Below, one piece after another: positions 16,290 through 23,718 of a stretch of DNA of 64,000 nucleotides. The notes beneath the pieces are model-generated. The model was given only the letters and a program-made list of their open reading frames with translations. It did no database searches and had not been told where the DNA came from. Each line of letters opens with the position of its first letter. Position 1 is the stretch's first letter. Position numbers and translations under genes: made by a program. The DNA comes from Streptomyces sp. LaPpAH-108 (lineage in GTDB: Bacteria > Actinomycetota > Actinomycetes > Streptomycetales > Streptomycetaceae): NCBI RefSeq assembly GCF_000373625.1, contig NZ_KB891988.1, forward strand, positions 594,053-658,052. Reading direction: 5' to 3'.

Positions 16290-17474
16290 TCAGCCCTGCG
16301 CGAGCCAGAGGTCGGGCCCGAACACCTCGTAGTGGATGTCGGCCGGGGCCACGCCCTTCTCGATGAGCTGGGCACGCACCGCGCGCATGAAGGGCAGCGG
16401 ACCGCACAGGTACGCGCGCGTGCCGGAGGCCACCGGGATGCCGGTGAGGTCCACGAGGCCGGTGCGGGCGTCGGCCGGGGCGTCGTTCTCGTAGAAGAAG
16501 TGGCAGGCCGCGTCCGGGAGTTTGGCCGCGTACGCCTCATGGTCGGCGCGCAGCGCGTGGTCGGCGGGGGAGCGGTCGCCGTGCACGACGGTGACCGGGG
16601 CGCGGTGGCCCGCGTCCGCGAGCGCGGCGAGCATCGCCACCATCGGGGTCACGCCGATGCCCGCCGAGGCGAGCAGCAGCGGGTGCGCGTCGTCGCCGTC
16701 GAGCACGAGGTCGCCGTACGGCTCGGACAGGCTGACCCGGTCGCCGACCGCGACGCCGGCGTGCAGGAAGTGGGAGACCTCGCCGTCCGGGCCCGCGCCC
16801 CCGTGCACCCGCTTGACGCTGATCTGGCGCACGCCCTCGCCGGGGGCGCCGGAGAGGCTGTACTGGCGGATCTGGTGGGCGCCGTCGGGCAGGTCGACGC
16901 CGACGGAGACGTACTGTCCCGCGCGGAAGGGCGAGACCGGGCCGCCGTCGACGGGGCGCAGCCGCAGGGTGAGGACGTCGGCGGTCTCGGTGATCCGCTC
17001 GACGACCTCCCACTCACGGGTGCCGCGCCCGCCGCTCTGCTCGTAGAGCCGCTTCTCGATGGCGATGAGGGCGTTGGCCATCAGCCAGTAGACCTCGTCC
17101 CAGGCGGCGGCGACCTCGGGGGTGACGGCGTCGCCGAGCACCTCCACGATCGCGGCGAAAAGGTGCTCGTGGACGACGTCGTACTGCTCGGGGGCGATGC
17201 CGAGCGAGGCGTGCTTGTGGGCGATGCGGTCCAGCAGGGCGTCCGGGCGCTGGTCGGGGTGGTCCAGCAGGTGCACGGCGAACCCGGCGATGGAACCGGC
17301 CAGGGCCTGCTTCTGGGCGCCGGAAGCCTGGTTGCCCCGGTTGAACAGGTTCCGCAGCAGCTCGGGGTGGGCGTCGAAGAGACGGGCGTAGAACCGCTCG
17401 GTGATCTCGCCGATGGCCGCGCCGACGGCGGGCAGGGTGGCGCGGACGGTGGCTGCGGACTGCGGGGACAGCAT
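16290..17474 (-). CDS. hmpA: Flavohaemoglobin, nitric oxide dioxygenase
   Basis: The product has 394 residues with the three-domain order of Hmp. The globin domain (1-140) has the proximal His in IAHKHASLGI and Tyr B10 in ITERFYARLF. The FAD domain has IRQYSLSGAPG, and the NAD domain has LASAGIGVTPMVAML, AYLCGPLPFMRAV and the C-terminal HYEVFGPD. It oxidises NO to nitrate with O2 and NADH in the cytosol. Expression should be controlled by NsrR from the adjacent gene via the operator at 17536-17558. Confidence 0.96.
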   Translation of the reverse strand: MLSPQSAATVRATLPAVGAAIGEITERFYARLFDAHPELLRNLFNRGNQASGAQKQALAGSIAGFAVHLLDHPDQRPDALLDRIAHKHASLGIAPEQYDVVHEHLFAAIVEVLGDAVTPEVAAAWDEVYWLMANALIAIEKRLYEQSGGRGTREWEVVERITETADVLTLRLRPVDGGPVSPFRAGQYVSVGVDLPDGAHQIRQYSLSGAPGEGVRQISVKRVHGGAGPDGEVSHFLHAGVAVGDRVSLSEPYGDLVLDGDDAHPLLLASAGIGVTPMVAMLAALADAGHRAPVTVVHGDRSPADHALRADHEAYAAKLPDAACHFFYENDAPADARTGLVDLTGIPVASGTRAYLCGPLPFMRAVRAQLIEKGVAPADIHYEVFGPDLWLAQG

Positions 17475-17535
17475 CGGGGCTCCTCACGACGGACGGTCGG
17501 CAGGGTCTTCCTGTCTTCACCTTCGACGCTATGAA

Positions 17536-17558
17536 AACTTGCATCTGAGATGCAAATT
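17536..17558 (-). promoter_or_regulatory. NsrR operator of hmpA
   Basis: Two 11-bp arms, AACTTGCATCT (17536-17546) and AGATGCAAATT (17548-17558), match 10/11 as inverted repeats around one central base. This is the published architecture of Streptomyces NsrR sites upstream of hmpA. It is centred 73 bases before the hmpA start. On the minus strand TTGCAT and CATAGC could form -35 and -10 elements, so bound NsrR would cover the -35. Confidence 0.88.
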
Positions 17559-17835
17559 AAAACGGCGTGTCCTCCCTCACGTGGGGGTGCGATCCGGTGG
17601 TTTCCGGCCACCCGGGCGGCCATTACGGATACGCGTCCGAGCAGGCAAGATGGGCGGAAGGGCAGTACACCCGCCGTACGAGACCCGTACGCGAGCCGTT
17701 CGGGCCGCGGAAGCCCGGGCGACCGAGGTCCGCAACGCGCGCGAAATGCGGTTGTGGTGGGATGCTCAGGTGCCCGACCGCGTCCCGCGGTACCGGGGGA
17801 AGGCGGCCTGACCAGCAAGGATGGGGAAGCGGAAG
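17559..17835. other. Intergenic region between hmpA and glnA2
   Basis: With the operator, this forms a 361-base non-coding divergent region. I see no convincing small gene. Several overlapping open frames have no codon bias. A GGAAG box at 17830-17834 serves the glnA2 start. No GlnR-like box pair was evident. Confidence 0.5.
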
Positions 17836-19197
17836 ATGGACAAGCAGCAGGAGTTCGTGCTCCGGACCTTGGAGGAGCGGGACATCCGGTTCGTACGTCT
17901 GTGGTTCACGGACGTGCTGGGGTTCCTGAAGTCCGTGGCCGTGGCCCCCGCCGAGCTGGAACAGGCCTTCGACGAGGGCATCGGCTTCGACGGCTCCGCG
18001 ATCGAGGGTTTCGCCCGGGTCTACGAGTCCGACATGATCGCCAAGCCGGACCCGTCGACGTTCCAGATGCTGCCCTGGCGTGCGGAGAGCCCCGGTACGG
18101 CCCGCATGTTCTGCGACATCCTGATGCCGGACGGCTCCCCGTCCTTCGCCGACCCGCGCTACGTGCTCAAGCGCGCGCTCGCCCGCACCTCCGACCTCGG
18201 GTTCACCTTCTACACCCACCCCGAGATCGAGTTCTTCCTGCTCAAGGACCGCCCGCTGGACGGCTCCCGCCCGATCCCGGCCGACAACTCGGGCTACTTC
18301 GACCACACGCCGACCAGCATCGGGCTGGACTTCCGGCGCCAGGCGATCACCATGCTCGAGTCGATGGGCATCTCGGTGGAGTTCTCCCACCACGAGGGCG
18401 GCCCCGGCCAGCAGGAGATCGACCTGCGGTACGCCGACGCGCTCTCCACGGCCGACAACATCATGACGTTCCGCCTGGTCATGAAGCAGGTCGCCCTCGA
18501 ACAGGGCGTCCAGGCCACCTTCATGCCCAAGCCGTTCTCCGAGCACCCCGGCTCCGGCATGCACACCCACCTCTCCCTCTTCGAGGGTGACCGGAACGCG
18601 TTCTACGAGTCCGGCTCCGAATACCAGCTCTCCAAGGTCGGCCGCTCCTTCATCGCGGGCCTCCTGCGCCACGCCGCCGAGATCTCCGCGGTCACCAACC
18701 AGTGGGTCAACTCGTACAAGCGCATCTGGGGCGGCTCGGAACGCACGGCGGGCGCGGGCGGCGAGGCCCCCTCCTACATCTGCTGGGGCCACAACAACCG
18801 CTCCGCCCTGGTCCGCGTCCCCATGTACAAGCCCGGCAAGACCGGCTCCGCCCGCGTGGAGGTCCGCTCCCTCGACTCCGGCGCGAACCCCTACCTGGCC
18901 TACGCGGTCCTCCTGGCGGCGGGGTTGAAGGGCATCGAGGAGGGCTACGAACTCCCCCCGGGCGCCGAGGACGACGTCTGGGCCCTCTCCGACGCGGAAC
19001 GCCGCGCGATGGGCATCGAACCGCTCCCGCAGAACCTCGGCGAGGCCCTGACCCTGATGGAACGCAGCGACCTGGTCGCCGAAACCCTCGGCGAACACGT
19101 CTTCGACTTCTTCCTCCGGAACAAGCGGCAGGAGTGGGAGGAGTACCGGTCGGAGGTCACGGCTTTCGAGCTGCGGAAGAATCTGCCGGTGCTGTAG
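17836..19197 (+). CDS. glnA2: Glutamine-synthetase-like enzyme GlnA2 (gamma-glutamylpolyamine synthetase type)
   Basis: The product has 453 residues from ATG 17836 (MDKQQEFVLRTLEERDIRFV), preferred over the ATG 15 bases upstream because family similarity begins here. GSI-fold motifs are present: GFDGSAIEGF, EIEFFLL, KPFSEHPGSGMHTHLSLF, and the ATP-site NRSALVRVPMYKPGK. The sequence is near-identical, from memory, to S. coelicolor GlnA2, which glutamylates polyamines rather than making glutamine. I do not see the adenylylation Tyr context NLYDLP of true GlnA. It shares 41 bases tail-to-tail with the next convergent gene. Confidence 0.88.
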   Translation: MDKQQEFVLRTLEERDIRFVRLWFTDVLGFLKSVAVAPAELEQAFDEGIGFDGSAIEGFARVYESDMIAKPDPSTFQMLPWRAESPGTARMFCDILMPDGSPSFADPRYVLKRALARTSDLGFTFYTHPEIEFFLLKDRPLDGSRPIPADNSGYFDHTPTSIGLDFRRQAITMLESMGISVEFSHHEGGPGQQEIDLRYADALSTADNIMTFRLVMKQVALEQGVQATFMPKPFSEHPGSGMHTHLSLFEGDRNAFYESGSEYQLSKVGRSFIAGLLRHAAEISAVTNQWVNSYKRIWGGSERTAGAGGEAPSYICWGHNNRSALVRVPMYKPGKTGSARVEVRSLDSGANPYLAYAVLLAAGLKGIEEGYELPPGAEDDVWALSDAERRAMGIEPLPQNLGEALTLMERSDLVAETLGEHVFDFFLRNKRQEWEEYRSEVTAFELRKNLPVL

Positions 19198-20644
19198 GGG
19201 GCGGATTCCGCCTGCGGCGGGCGCGGCGCAGGCCGTAGGGGACGGCTGCGGCCAGGGCGAGGACGGCAGCCGCCGTACCGCACGCCGCGAGGACCGGCCA
19301 AAGGGCGCCGGTGGCGGACGCCGAGCCGTTCACCGTGATCGGTGCCGTGTTGTCGGAGCGGTCGGGGTCGCGGCGGTCGTAGTCGTCCCGTAGAACGGCG
19401 CTCACCCGGCCCGGAGCACCGGAGTCGTCCCGGCCGATGCGGAACCTCAGAGTCTGGGTCGCTTTCGCTCCGGGGGCGAGGCTGCCGGACACCACGCACG
19501 TGTAGTGTCCGGCGCCCGCCCGCCAGGGGCGGCACACCCAGGGGTCGGGCTCTCCGTCGCCCTCGGGGTCCGGAGTCGGCTTCGGCGGCGGGAGCAGGGT
19601 CGTGCCCTCGGGCGGGGTGATCTCGTAGGTGAGGTAGCCGTGGTCGACGCGGCCCGGACCCGCGTTGCGCACGCCCGCCTCGATCCCGACCACATCGCCG
19701 GGCCTGCCGCGCAGATCGCCCGCCACCGCCTGGACGTCGGCCTTCTGGTCGGTGTCGATGCTCACGTGCCCCGCGCTCCGGGCGAAGCCCTCGGGCGCGG
19801 TCGGGGTCAGCGCGAGCGCGGGGCCGCTGCCCCGGACGGTGAAGTCGCGCTCGTCGAAGTACGGTCCCGCGTCCTGCCCCGGCGCGAACAGCCGGACGTC
19901 CACCGAGCCCTTCGTCAGCGGTTTTCCGCCGAGCGCCAGGAAGGGGCCGGTGAACGCGTAAGCCTGGCCGGGCTCGACGCGGGAGGGGAAGAAACAGTAC
20001 GCGCGGGACTGGCCCTGGTCGGTGTAGCGGCAGTTGCCGTACCGGTGGGCGAGCCGGATGCGCGGGTCGGCCGTGACCGTGACGCCGAAGCCGTTCGCCG
20101 CGATCGGACCGTGGTTGAGGACGCCGCCCCGGATCTCCACGGGCGTGTCCGCCGGGGCGTTCTCGACGGACAGCTTCCTGCCCCACAACTCCGGGCTGCC
20201 CGCGGTCATTTCGGTCTTCGCGTGGGCCTGTCCGCCGTCGGGGGCGGTGGCGGTGAACCGTACCGTGCCGCGCGTGCCGGGTGCGGCCGACCTGTCCGCG
20301 CCCAGCACCATCAAATCCATGAGCCCTGACCGGAGTTGACCGGCGCCGACGCGGCAGGTGAAGACATATCCGGTGCCCTCCGCGCAGCTCCGCTTCGCGT
20401 ACAGCCGTACCGTTCCCCGGACTTCGGACGCATCGACGGTGAGGGCGACCTCGCGGACGGAGCCACCACCGGTGTCGAAACGGACCGGCAGCGCGACGCG
20501 GGTGGGGTCGGTCGTCTGGGTGTAATAGACCTCCGGGACCTCGATGCGCAGGCCGCCGTCGTCCTGTGGCGCCGGGGACGCCGGTGCGACCAGGGTCAGC
20601 GACGCGGCGACGGCGGCGAGGGTGACGGTGGCGCGACGTCTCAT
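19157..20644 (-). CDS. Secreted, C-terminally membrane-anchored repeat protein of unknown function
   Basis: The product has 495 residues from ATG 20644 (MRRRATVTLAAVAASLTLVA), which gives a clean signal peptide ending near ASPAPQ; the frame extends 63 bases further up. The body is beta-rich, with two segments resembling DUF11/CARDB-type adhesion repeats (about VENAPADTPVEIRGGVLNHG and GRPGDVVGIEAGVRNAGPG). It ends in a hydrophobic helix and a basic tail (RRARRRR), indicating a wall-facing anchor. The last 41 bases overlap glnA2 on the opposite strand. Function is unknown; a surface or cell-wall role is an inference from architecture. Confidence 0.7.
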   Translation of the reverse strand: MRRRATVTLAAVAASLTLVAPASPAPQDDGGLRIEVPEVYYTQTTDPTRVALPVRFDTGGGSVREVALTVDASEVRGTVRLYAKRSCAEGTGYVFTCRVGAGQLRSGLMDLMVLGADRSAAPGTRGTVRFTATAPDGGQAHAKTEMTAGSPELWGRKLSVENAPADTPVEIRGGVLNHGPIAANGFGVTVTADPRIRLAHRYGNCRYTDQGQSRAYCFFPSRVEPGQAYAFTGPFLALGGKPLTKGSVDVRLFAPGQDAGPYFDERDFTVRGSGPALALTPTAPEGFARSAGHVSIDTDQKADVQAVAGDLRGRPGDVVGIEAGVRNAGPGRVDHGYLTYEITPPEGTTLLPPPKPTPDPEGDGEPDPWVCRPWRAGAGHYTCVVSGSLAPGAKATQTLRFRIGRDDSGAPGRVSAVLRDDYDRRDPDRSDNTAPITVNGSASATGALWPVLAACGTAAAVLALAAAVPYGLRRARRRRNPPPTAPADSSAARKP

Positions 20645-20728
20645 CCCTCGATGATGGACGCGGCCGACGGTGCCGGTGATCACGCCCGGGTATCGATCGG
20701 CCGCCACCCTCCCGACCGGCCGGGTGTC

Positions 20729-21562
20729 TCAGCGGAAGAGAGCGGCGTTCTCCGTAGCCCACTGCTGGAACGTTCTGGCCGGGGAGCCGGTGATCTGTGG
20801 AACGGTGTCGCGTACCGCCAGCAGTTCGTCGTTGACGTCTCCGCCCGTGACGTCGAGCACCGCGTCCGCGGCCTCGTCCCCGAAGACCGCGGCCAGCTGG
20901 GTGTGGGCCTCCTGGCGGCTGATCTCGGCGAAGGGGACGTTCCGCCCGATCGCTGCCGCTATGGCCTGGGCCTGTTGCCGGGCGGTCACCGGGCCCGGAC
21001 CGGTCAGGGCGTACGTCCGCCCCCGGTGGCCGGGCTCCGTCAGCGCTATCCGCGCCACGGATGCGATGTCCGCGGGGTGGATGGTGGGCAGCGCGGTGTC
21101 CGCGTACGGCGCGCGGACCGTTTCGTGGTCGCGGATCGCCGCCGCCCACATCAGGGCATTCGAGGCGAACTGTGTCGGCCGCAGGATCGTCCAGGCCAAG
21201 CCGCTGTCCTTGAGCAGCATCTCGACCGCTAGGTTTTCGGCGGCGGGGCCCAGATGCGGATGAGTCTGGACGGTGATGGACGACACCAGCACCACGTGTT
21301 CCACCCCCGCCCGCCGGGCAGCCTCGATGACCTCGGCATCCGGGCCCAGCCGCGACACGAGGAACAGCGAGCGCACCCCGTCCAGAGCGGGCTTCAACGA
21401 CTCCGGCTCCGCGAAGTCGCCCTCAACGGCCTCGACCCCTTCGGGGAACGTGGCCCGTGAGGCGTCACGGGTGAGCCCTCTCAACGGCCCCGCACCACAT
21501 GCGCGCAACTCTCTCAGCAGCGCACTTCCTATGTTTCCGGTGGCTCCGGTCACGAGGATCAC
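20729..21562 (-). CDS. NmrA/SDR-type NAD(P)-binding protein
   Basis: The product has 277 residues from GTG 21562 (ILVTGATGNIGSALL follows), supported by AGGAGAACGCGTCC before it. The glycine motif TGATGNIGS binds NAD(P). FLVSRLGPDAEVIEAARRAGVEHVVLVSS and the later PTQFASNAL fit the NmrA/azoreductase-like atypical SDR group (NAD(P)H:quinone or sensor type). The substrate is unknown. The methyltransferase gene lies divergent at 21697. Confidence 0.82.
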   Translation of the reverse strand: MILVTGATGNIGSALLRELRACGAGPLRGLTRDASRATFPEGVEAVEGDFAEPESLKPALDGVRSLFLVSRLGPDAEVIEAARRAGVEHVVLVSSITVQTHPHLGPAAENLAVEMLLKDSGLAWTILRPTQFASNALMWAAAIRDHETVRAPYADTALPTIHPADIASVARIALTEPGHRGRTYALTGPGPVTARQQAQAIAAAIGRNVPFAEISRQEAHTQLAAVFGDEAADAVLDVTGGDVNDELLAVRDTVPQITGSPARTFQQWATENAALFR

Positions 21563-21696
21563 GGACGCGTTCTCCTGTCGTCGGATGATCGACCTGAAGA
21601 ACACGCTAAAAGCTCAATCGCACTTCAGGTCAAGGAGAGAACCAGAACCCCGCCTCTTCCTGGATACGGTCCAGGAAGAAAGCGCACACTGCGTGC

Positions 21697-22437
21697 ATGG
21701 CGACCTACGACACCATCGGCGCGACCTACGCAGACACCCGGCGGCCAGATCCCCGAATCGCGGCCACGATCCATCAAGCCCTCGGCAATGCGGCCAGTGT
21801 GATCAACGTAGGAGCAGGCACCGGCTCTTACGAACCGCCACAAACAGTGCTGGCTGTCGAGCCCAGCGCAGTGATGATCGCCCAGCGCCCGGCCGGATCC
21901 GCACCGGCCCTGGAAGCAGCCGCGGAGTCGATCCCTCTCGCCGACAACTCGGCCGACGCGGCAATGGCCCTCCTGACCGTGCACCACTGGAGCGACCTGG
22001 AAGCCGGTATCGGCGAACTCCGCCGCATCGCCCGGCAGCGGATCGTCATCCTCACCTTCGACCCCGACATCAACCGCAGGTTCTGGCTGCTGGAGGAGTA
22101 CCTGCCCGAAGCAGCCGCACTCGACGGCACCCGAGCCGTCGCCGTCGAACAACTGGCCACGCTGCTGGGAGGCGCCCGCATCGAAACCGTCCCCGTCCCG
22201 CACGACTGCACCGACGGATTCCTCGCCGCCTTCTGGCGCCGACCCGAGGCATACCTCGACCCGGAAGTGCGGGCCGGTATCTCGCTGTTCGCCCAGACCA
22301 GCGAGAAGGTCCTCCAGCCGGGCCTGGCCCGGCTGTCCGACGACCTGTCCTGCGGCCGATGGCACCAGCGCCATGCCGACCTGCTCCACCGTGAAGCACT
22401 CGACGCCGGCTACCGGCTGCTCCTGGCCGACCTGTAA
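21697..22437 (+). CDS. Class I SAM-dependent methyltransferase
   Basis: The product has 246 residues. INVGAGTGSYEP is motif I, VEPSAVMIAQRP motif II (acidic E), and ADNSADAAMALLTVHHW motif post-I/III, giving a clear methyltransferase 11 fold. The C-terminal half (LLEEYLPEAAALDG) is a substrate cap. The codons are a little less G/C-biased than neighbours. The start ATG lacks a strong Shine-Dalgarno. The divergent NmrA partner gives no clear hint of substrate. Confidence 0.82.
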   Translation: MATYDTIGATYADTRRPDPRIAATIHQALGNAASVINVGAGTGSYEPPQTVLAVEPSAVMIAQRPAGSAPALEAAAESIPLADNSADAAMALLTVHHWSDLEAGIGELRRIARQRIVILTFDPDINRRFWLLEEYLPEAAALDGTRAVAVEQLATLLGGARIETVPVPHDCTDGFLAAFWRRPEAYLDPEVRAGISLFAQTSEKVLQPGLARLSDDLSCGRWHQRHADLLHREALDAGYRLLLADL

Positions 22438-22479
22438 AACCCCACAGCGGCGCTGCGCCACGGAAGCGACCGCAAGCCC

Positions 22480-22890
22480 TCACCGCACCAGTTCCCCCAC
22501 CCCCAGCAGATTCCCCTCACTGTCCCGGAACCACGCCCCCCGCTCGCCCCGAGCCCCCTTGCTCGGATAATTCCCCTCGATCTCGGCGATGCCGTCCCGC
22601 GTACGGAAGCCGGGGGAGTCGACGTCCTCGAAGACGACGCCCTTGGCGCGCAGCTCGGCCACGACAGAGTCGAGATCGTCGACCTGGAAGCCCATCTGGG
22701 TGAAGGTGCCGGGGGAGGAGCCGGTGGACTGGAAGACGGCGAAGTCGGTGCCGCCGCACCGGTACAACAGCCCCCCGGGCCGCTCATCCACAGGCTCAAG
22801 GCCCAGCTTCTCCGCATAGAACCGCCGAGCCCGCTCCAGATCCTGAGCGGGCAACCGAGTCGCCACAGTGCCCCGCGCCAGCCCACTCAC
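22480..22890 (-). CDS. VOC (glyoxalase/bleomycin-resistance) superfamily protein
   Basis: The product has 136 residues from GTG 22890, whose GTGA overlaps the stop of the PNPOx-like gene, so the two are co-translated. The pattern ARRFYAEKLGLEP, GGTDFAVFQSTG, MGFQVDDLDSVVAELRAKG and AWFRDSEGNLLGVGEL is a full single VOC domain with two beta-alpha-beta-beta-beta modules. The metal-site Glu in the last strand (VGELVR) is present. The reaction is unknown. Confidence 0.85.
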   Translation of the reverse strand: MSGLARGTVATRLPAQDLERARRFYAEKLGLEPVDERPGGLLYRCGGTDFAVFQSTGSSPGTFTQMGFQVDDLDSVVAELRAKGVVFEDVDSPGFRTRDGIAEIEGNYPSKGARGERGAWFRDSEGNLLGVGELVR

Positions 22891-23393
22891 GAGAACCTCC
22901 ACCTGGTCTGACTGAACGGCTCCCCCTTGCCGAACCCGAAAACGGTCACCGGCGCGACAGCGAAGACGTACGCGGGCCCGGGCCCATGCTGGAAGCACCC
23001 GTCCCGCACCTCGTAGTGCCAGAAGTCCCCGTACTTGGCCTCCCAGACAGCCGCCAGCTCCCGCAACCGCCCCTCGTCGGTGACCCGAACCGCCTCCCCC
23101 TCCACGACCACGTCGAACCCGGCGGCCCACGTATTGACCCCGGTCGTCAGCACGACATACGGATTCTCAGCAAGGTTCCGGGCCTTGCGCTCCCCGGGCC
23201 CGGTCCCGAAGTGCAAGGCCCCCTCGCTCCACACGGCCAGCGTCGGAGTGACATGAGGCCGCCCGTCCGCCCGCACGCTGGACACCCAGAACAACTCCGC
23301 AGCCTCCAGCACCCCCACCACGTCGTCCCAGGAGTGAGCGACGGTCCCCTCACTGCTGTACCGAACATCCAGCTCACCAACAGGCCCAGCCAT
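22887..23393 (-). CDS. Pyridoxamine 5'-phosphate oxidase-like (FMN/F420-binding split-barrel) protein
   Basis: The product has 168 residues from ATG 23393, preceded by GGAGGTG; the open frame upstream is not coding. FWVSSVRADGRPHVTPTLAVW is the typical strand pair of the FMN-binding split barrel, followed by KARNLAENPYVVLTTG and VVVEGEAVRVTDEGRLRELA. It ends in PFSQTRWRFS. In actinobacteria such proteins often bind F420, haem or FMN and reduce small molecules. It is the first gene of a coupled pair with the VOC protein. Confidence 0.83.
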   Translation of the reverse strand: MAGPVGELDVRYSSEGTVAHSWDDVVGVLEAAELFWVSSVRADGRPHVTPTLAVWSEGALHFGTGPGERKARNLAENPYVVLTTGVNTWAAGFDVVVEGEAVRVTDEGRLRELAAVWEAKYGDFWHYEVRDGCFQHGPGPAYVFAVAPVTVFGFGKGEPFSQTRWRFS

Positions 23394-23718
23394 AGAAGAC
23401 ACCTCCACGGAAAGTCCCCTCAATTCGGACCCTGCCCGCCCCCGAAACTCATCGCAACCGGCGGAAGCGACGGGAGGGGGCCGGGGGCCCGCACCCGCGT
23501 ACGGCGAGAAGGGGACGTGGCGGGGGGTGTCCGCCCGCAGCGGCCGGCGAAAGCAGACAGCACCTATCCAGCGAACAGTGCGCCGGACCGAGGACGGATA
23601 CCCCCCGCCGCGGCCCCGACCCCCCGACGCGACGTGGGCGTACGGCCCCGACCACGACGCGCCGCGGGCGTTACGCTCTGGCCAGCACCGTCCCGAAAAA
23701 GATGGGGAGCCCAAGAAG

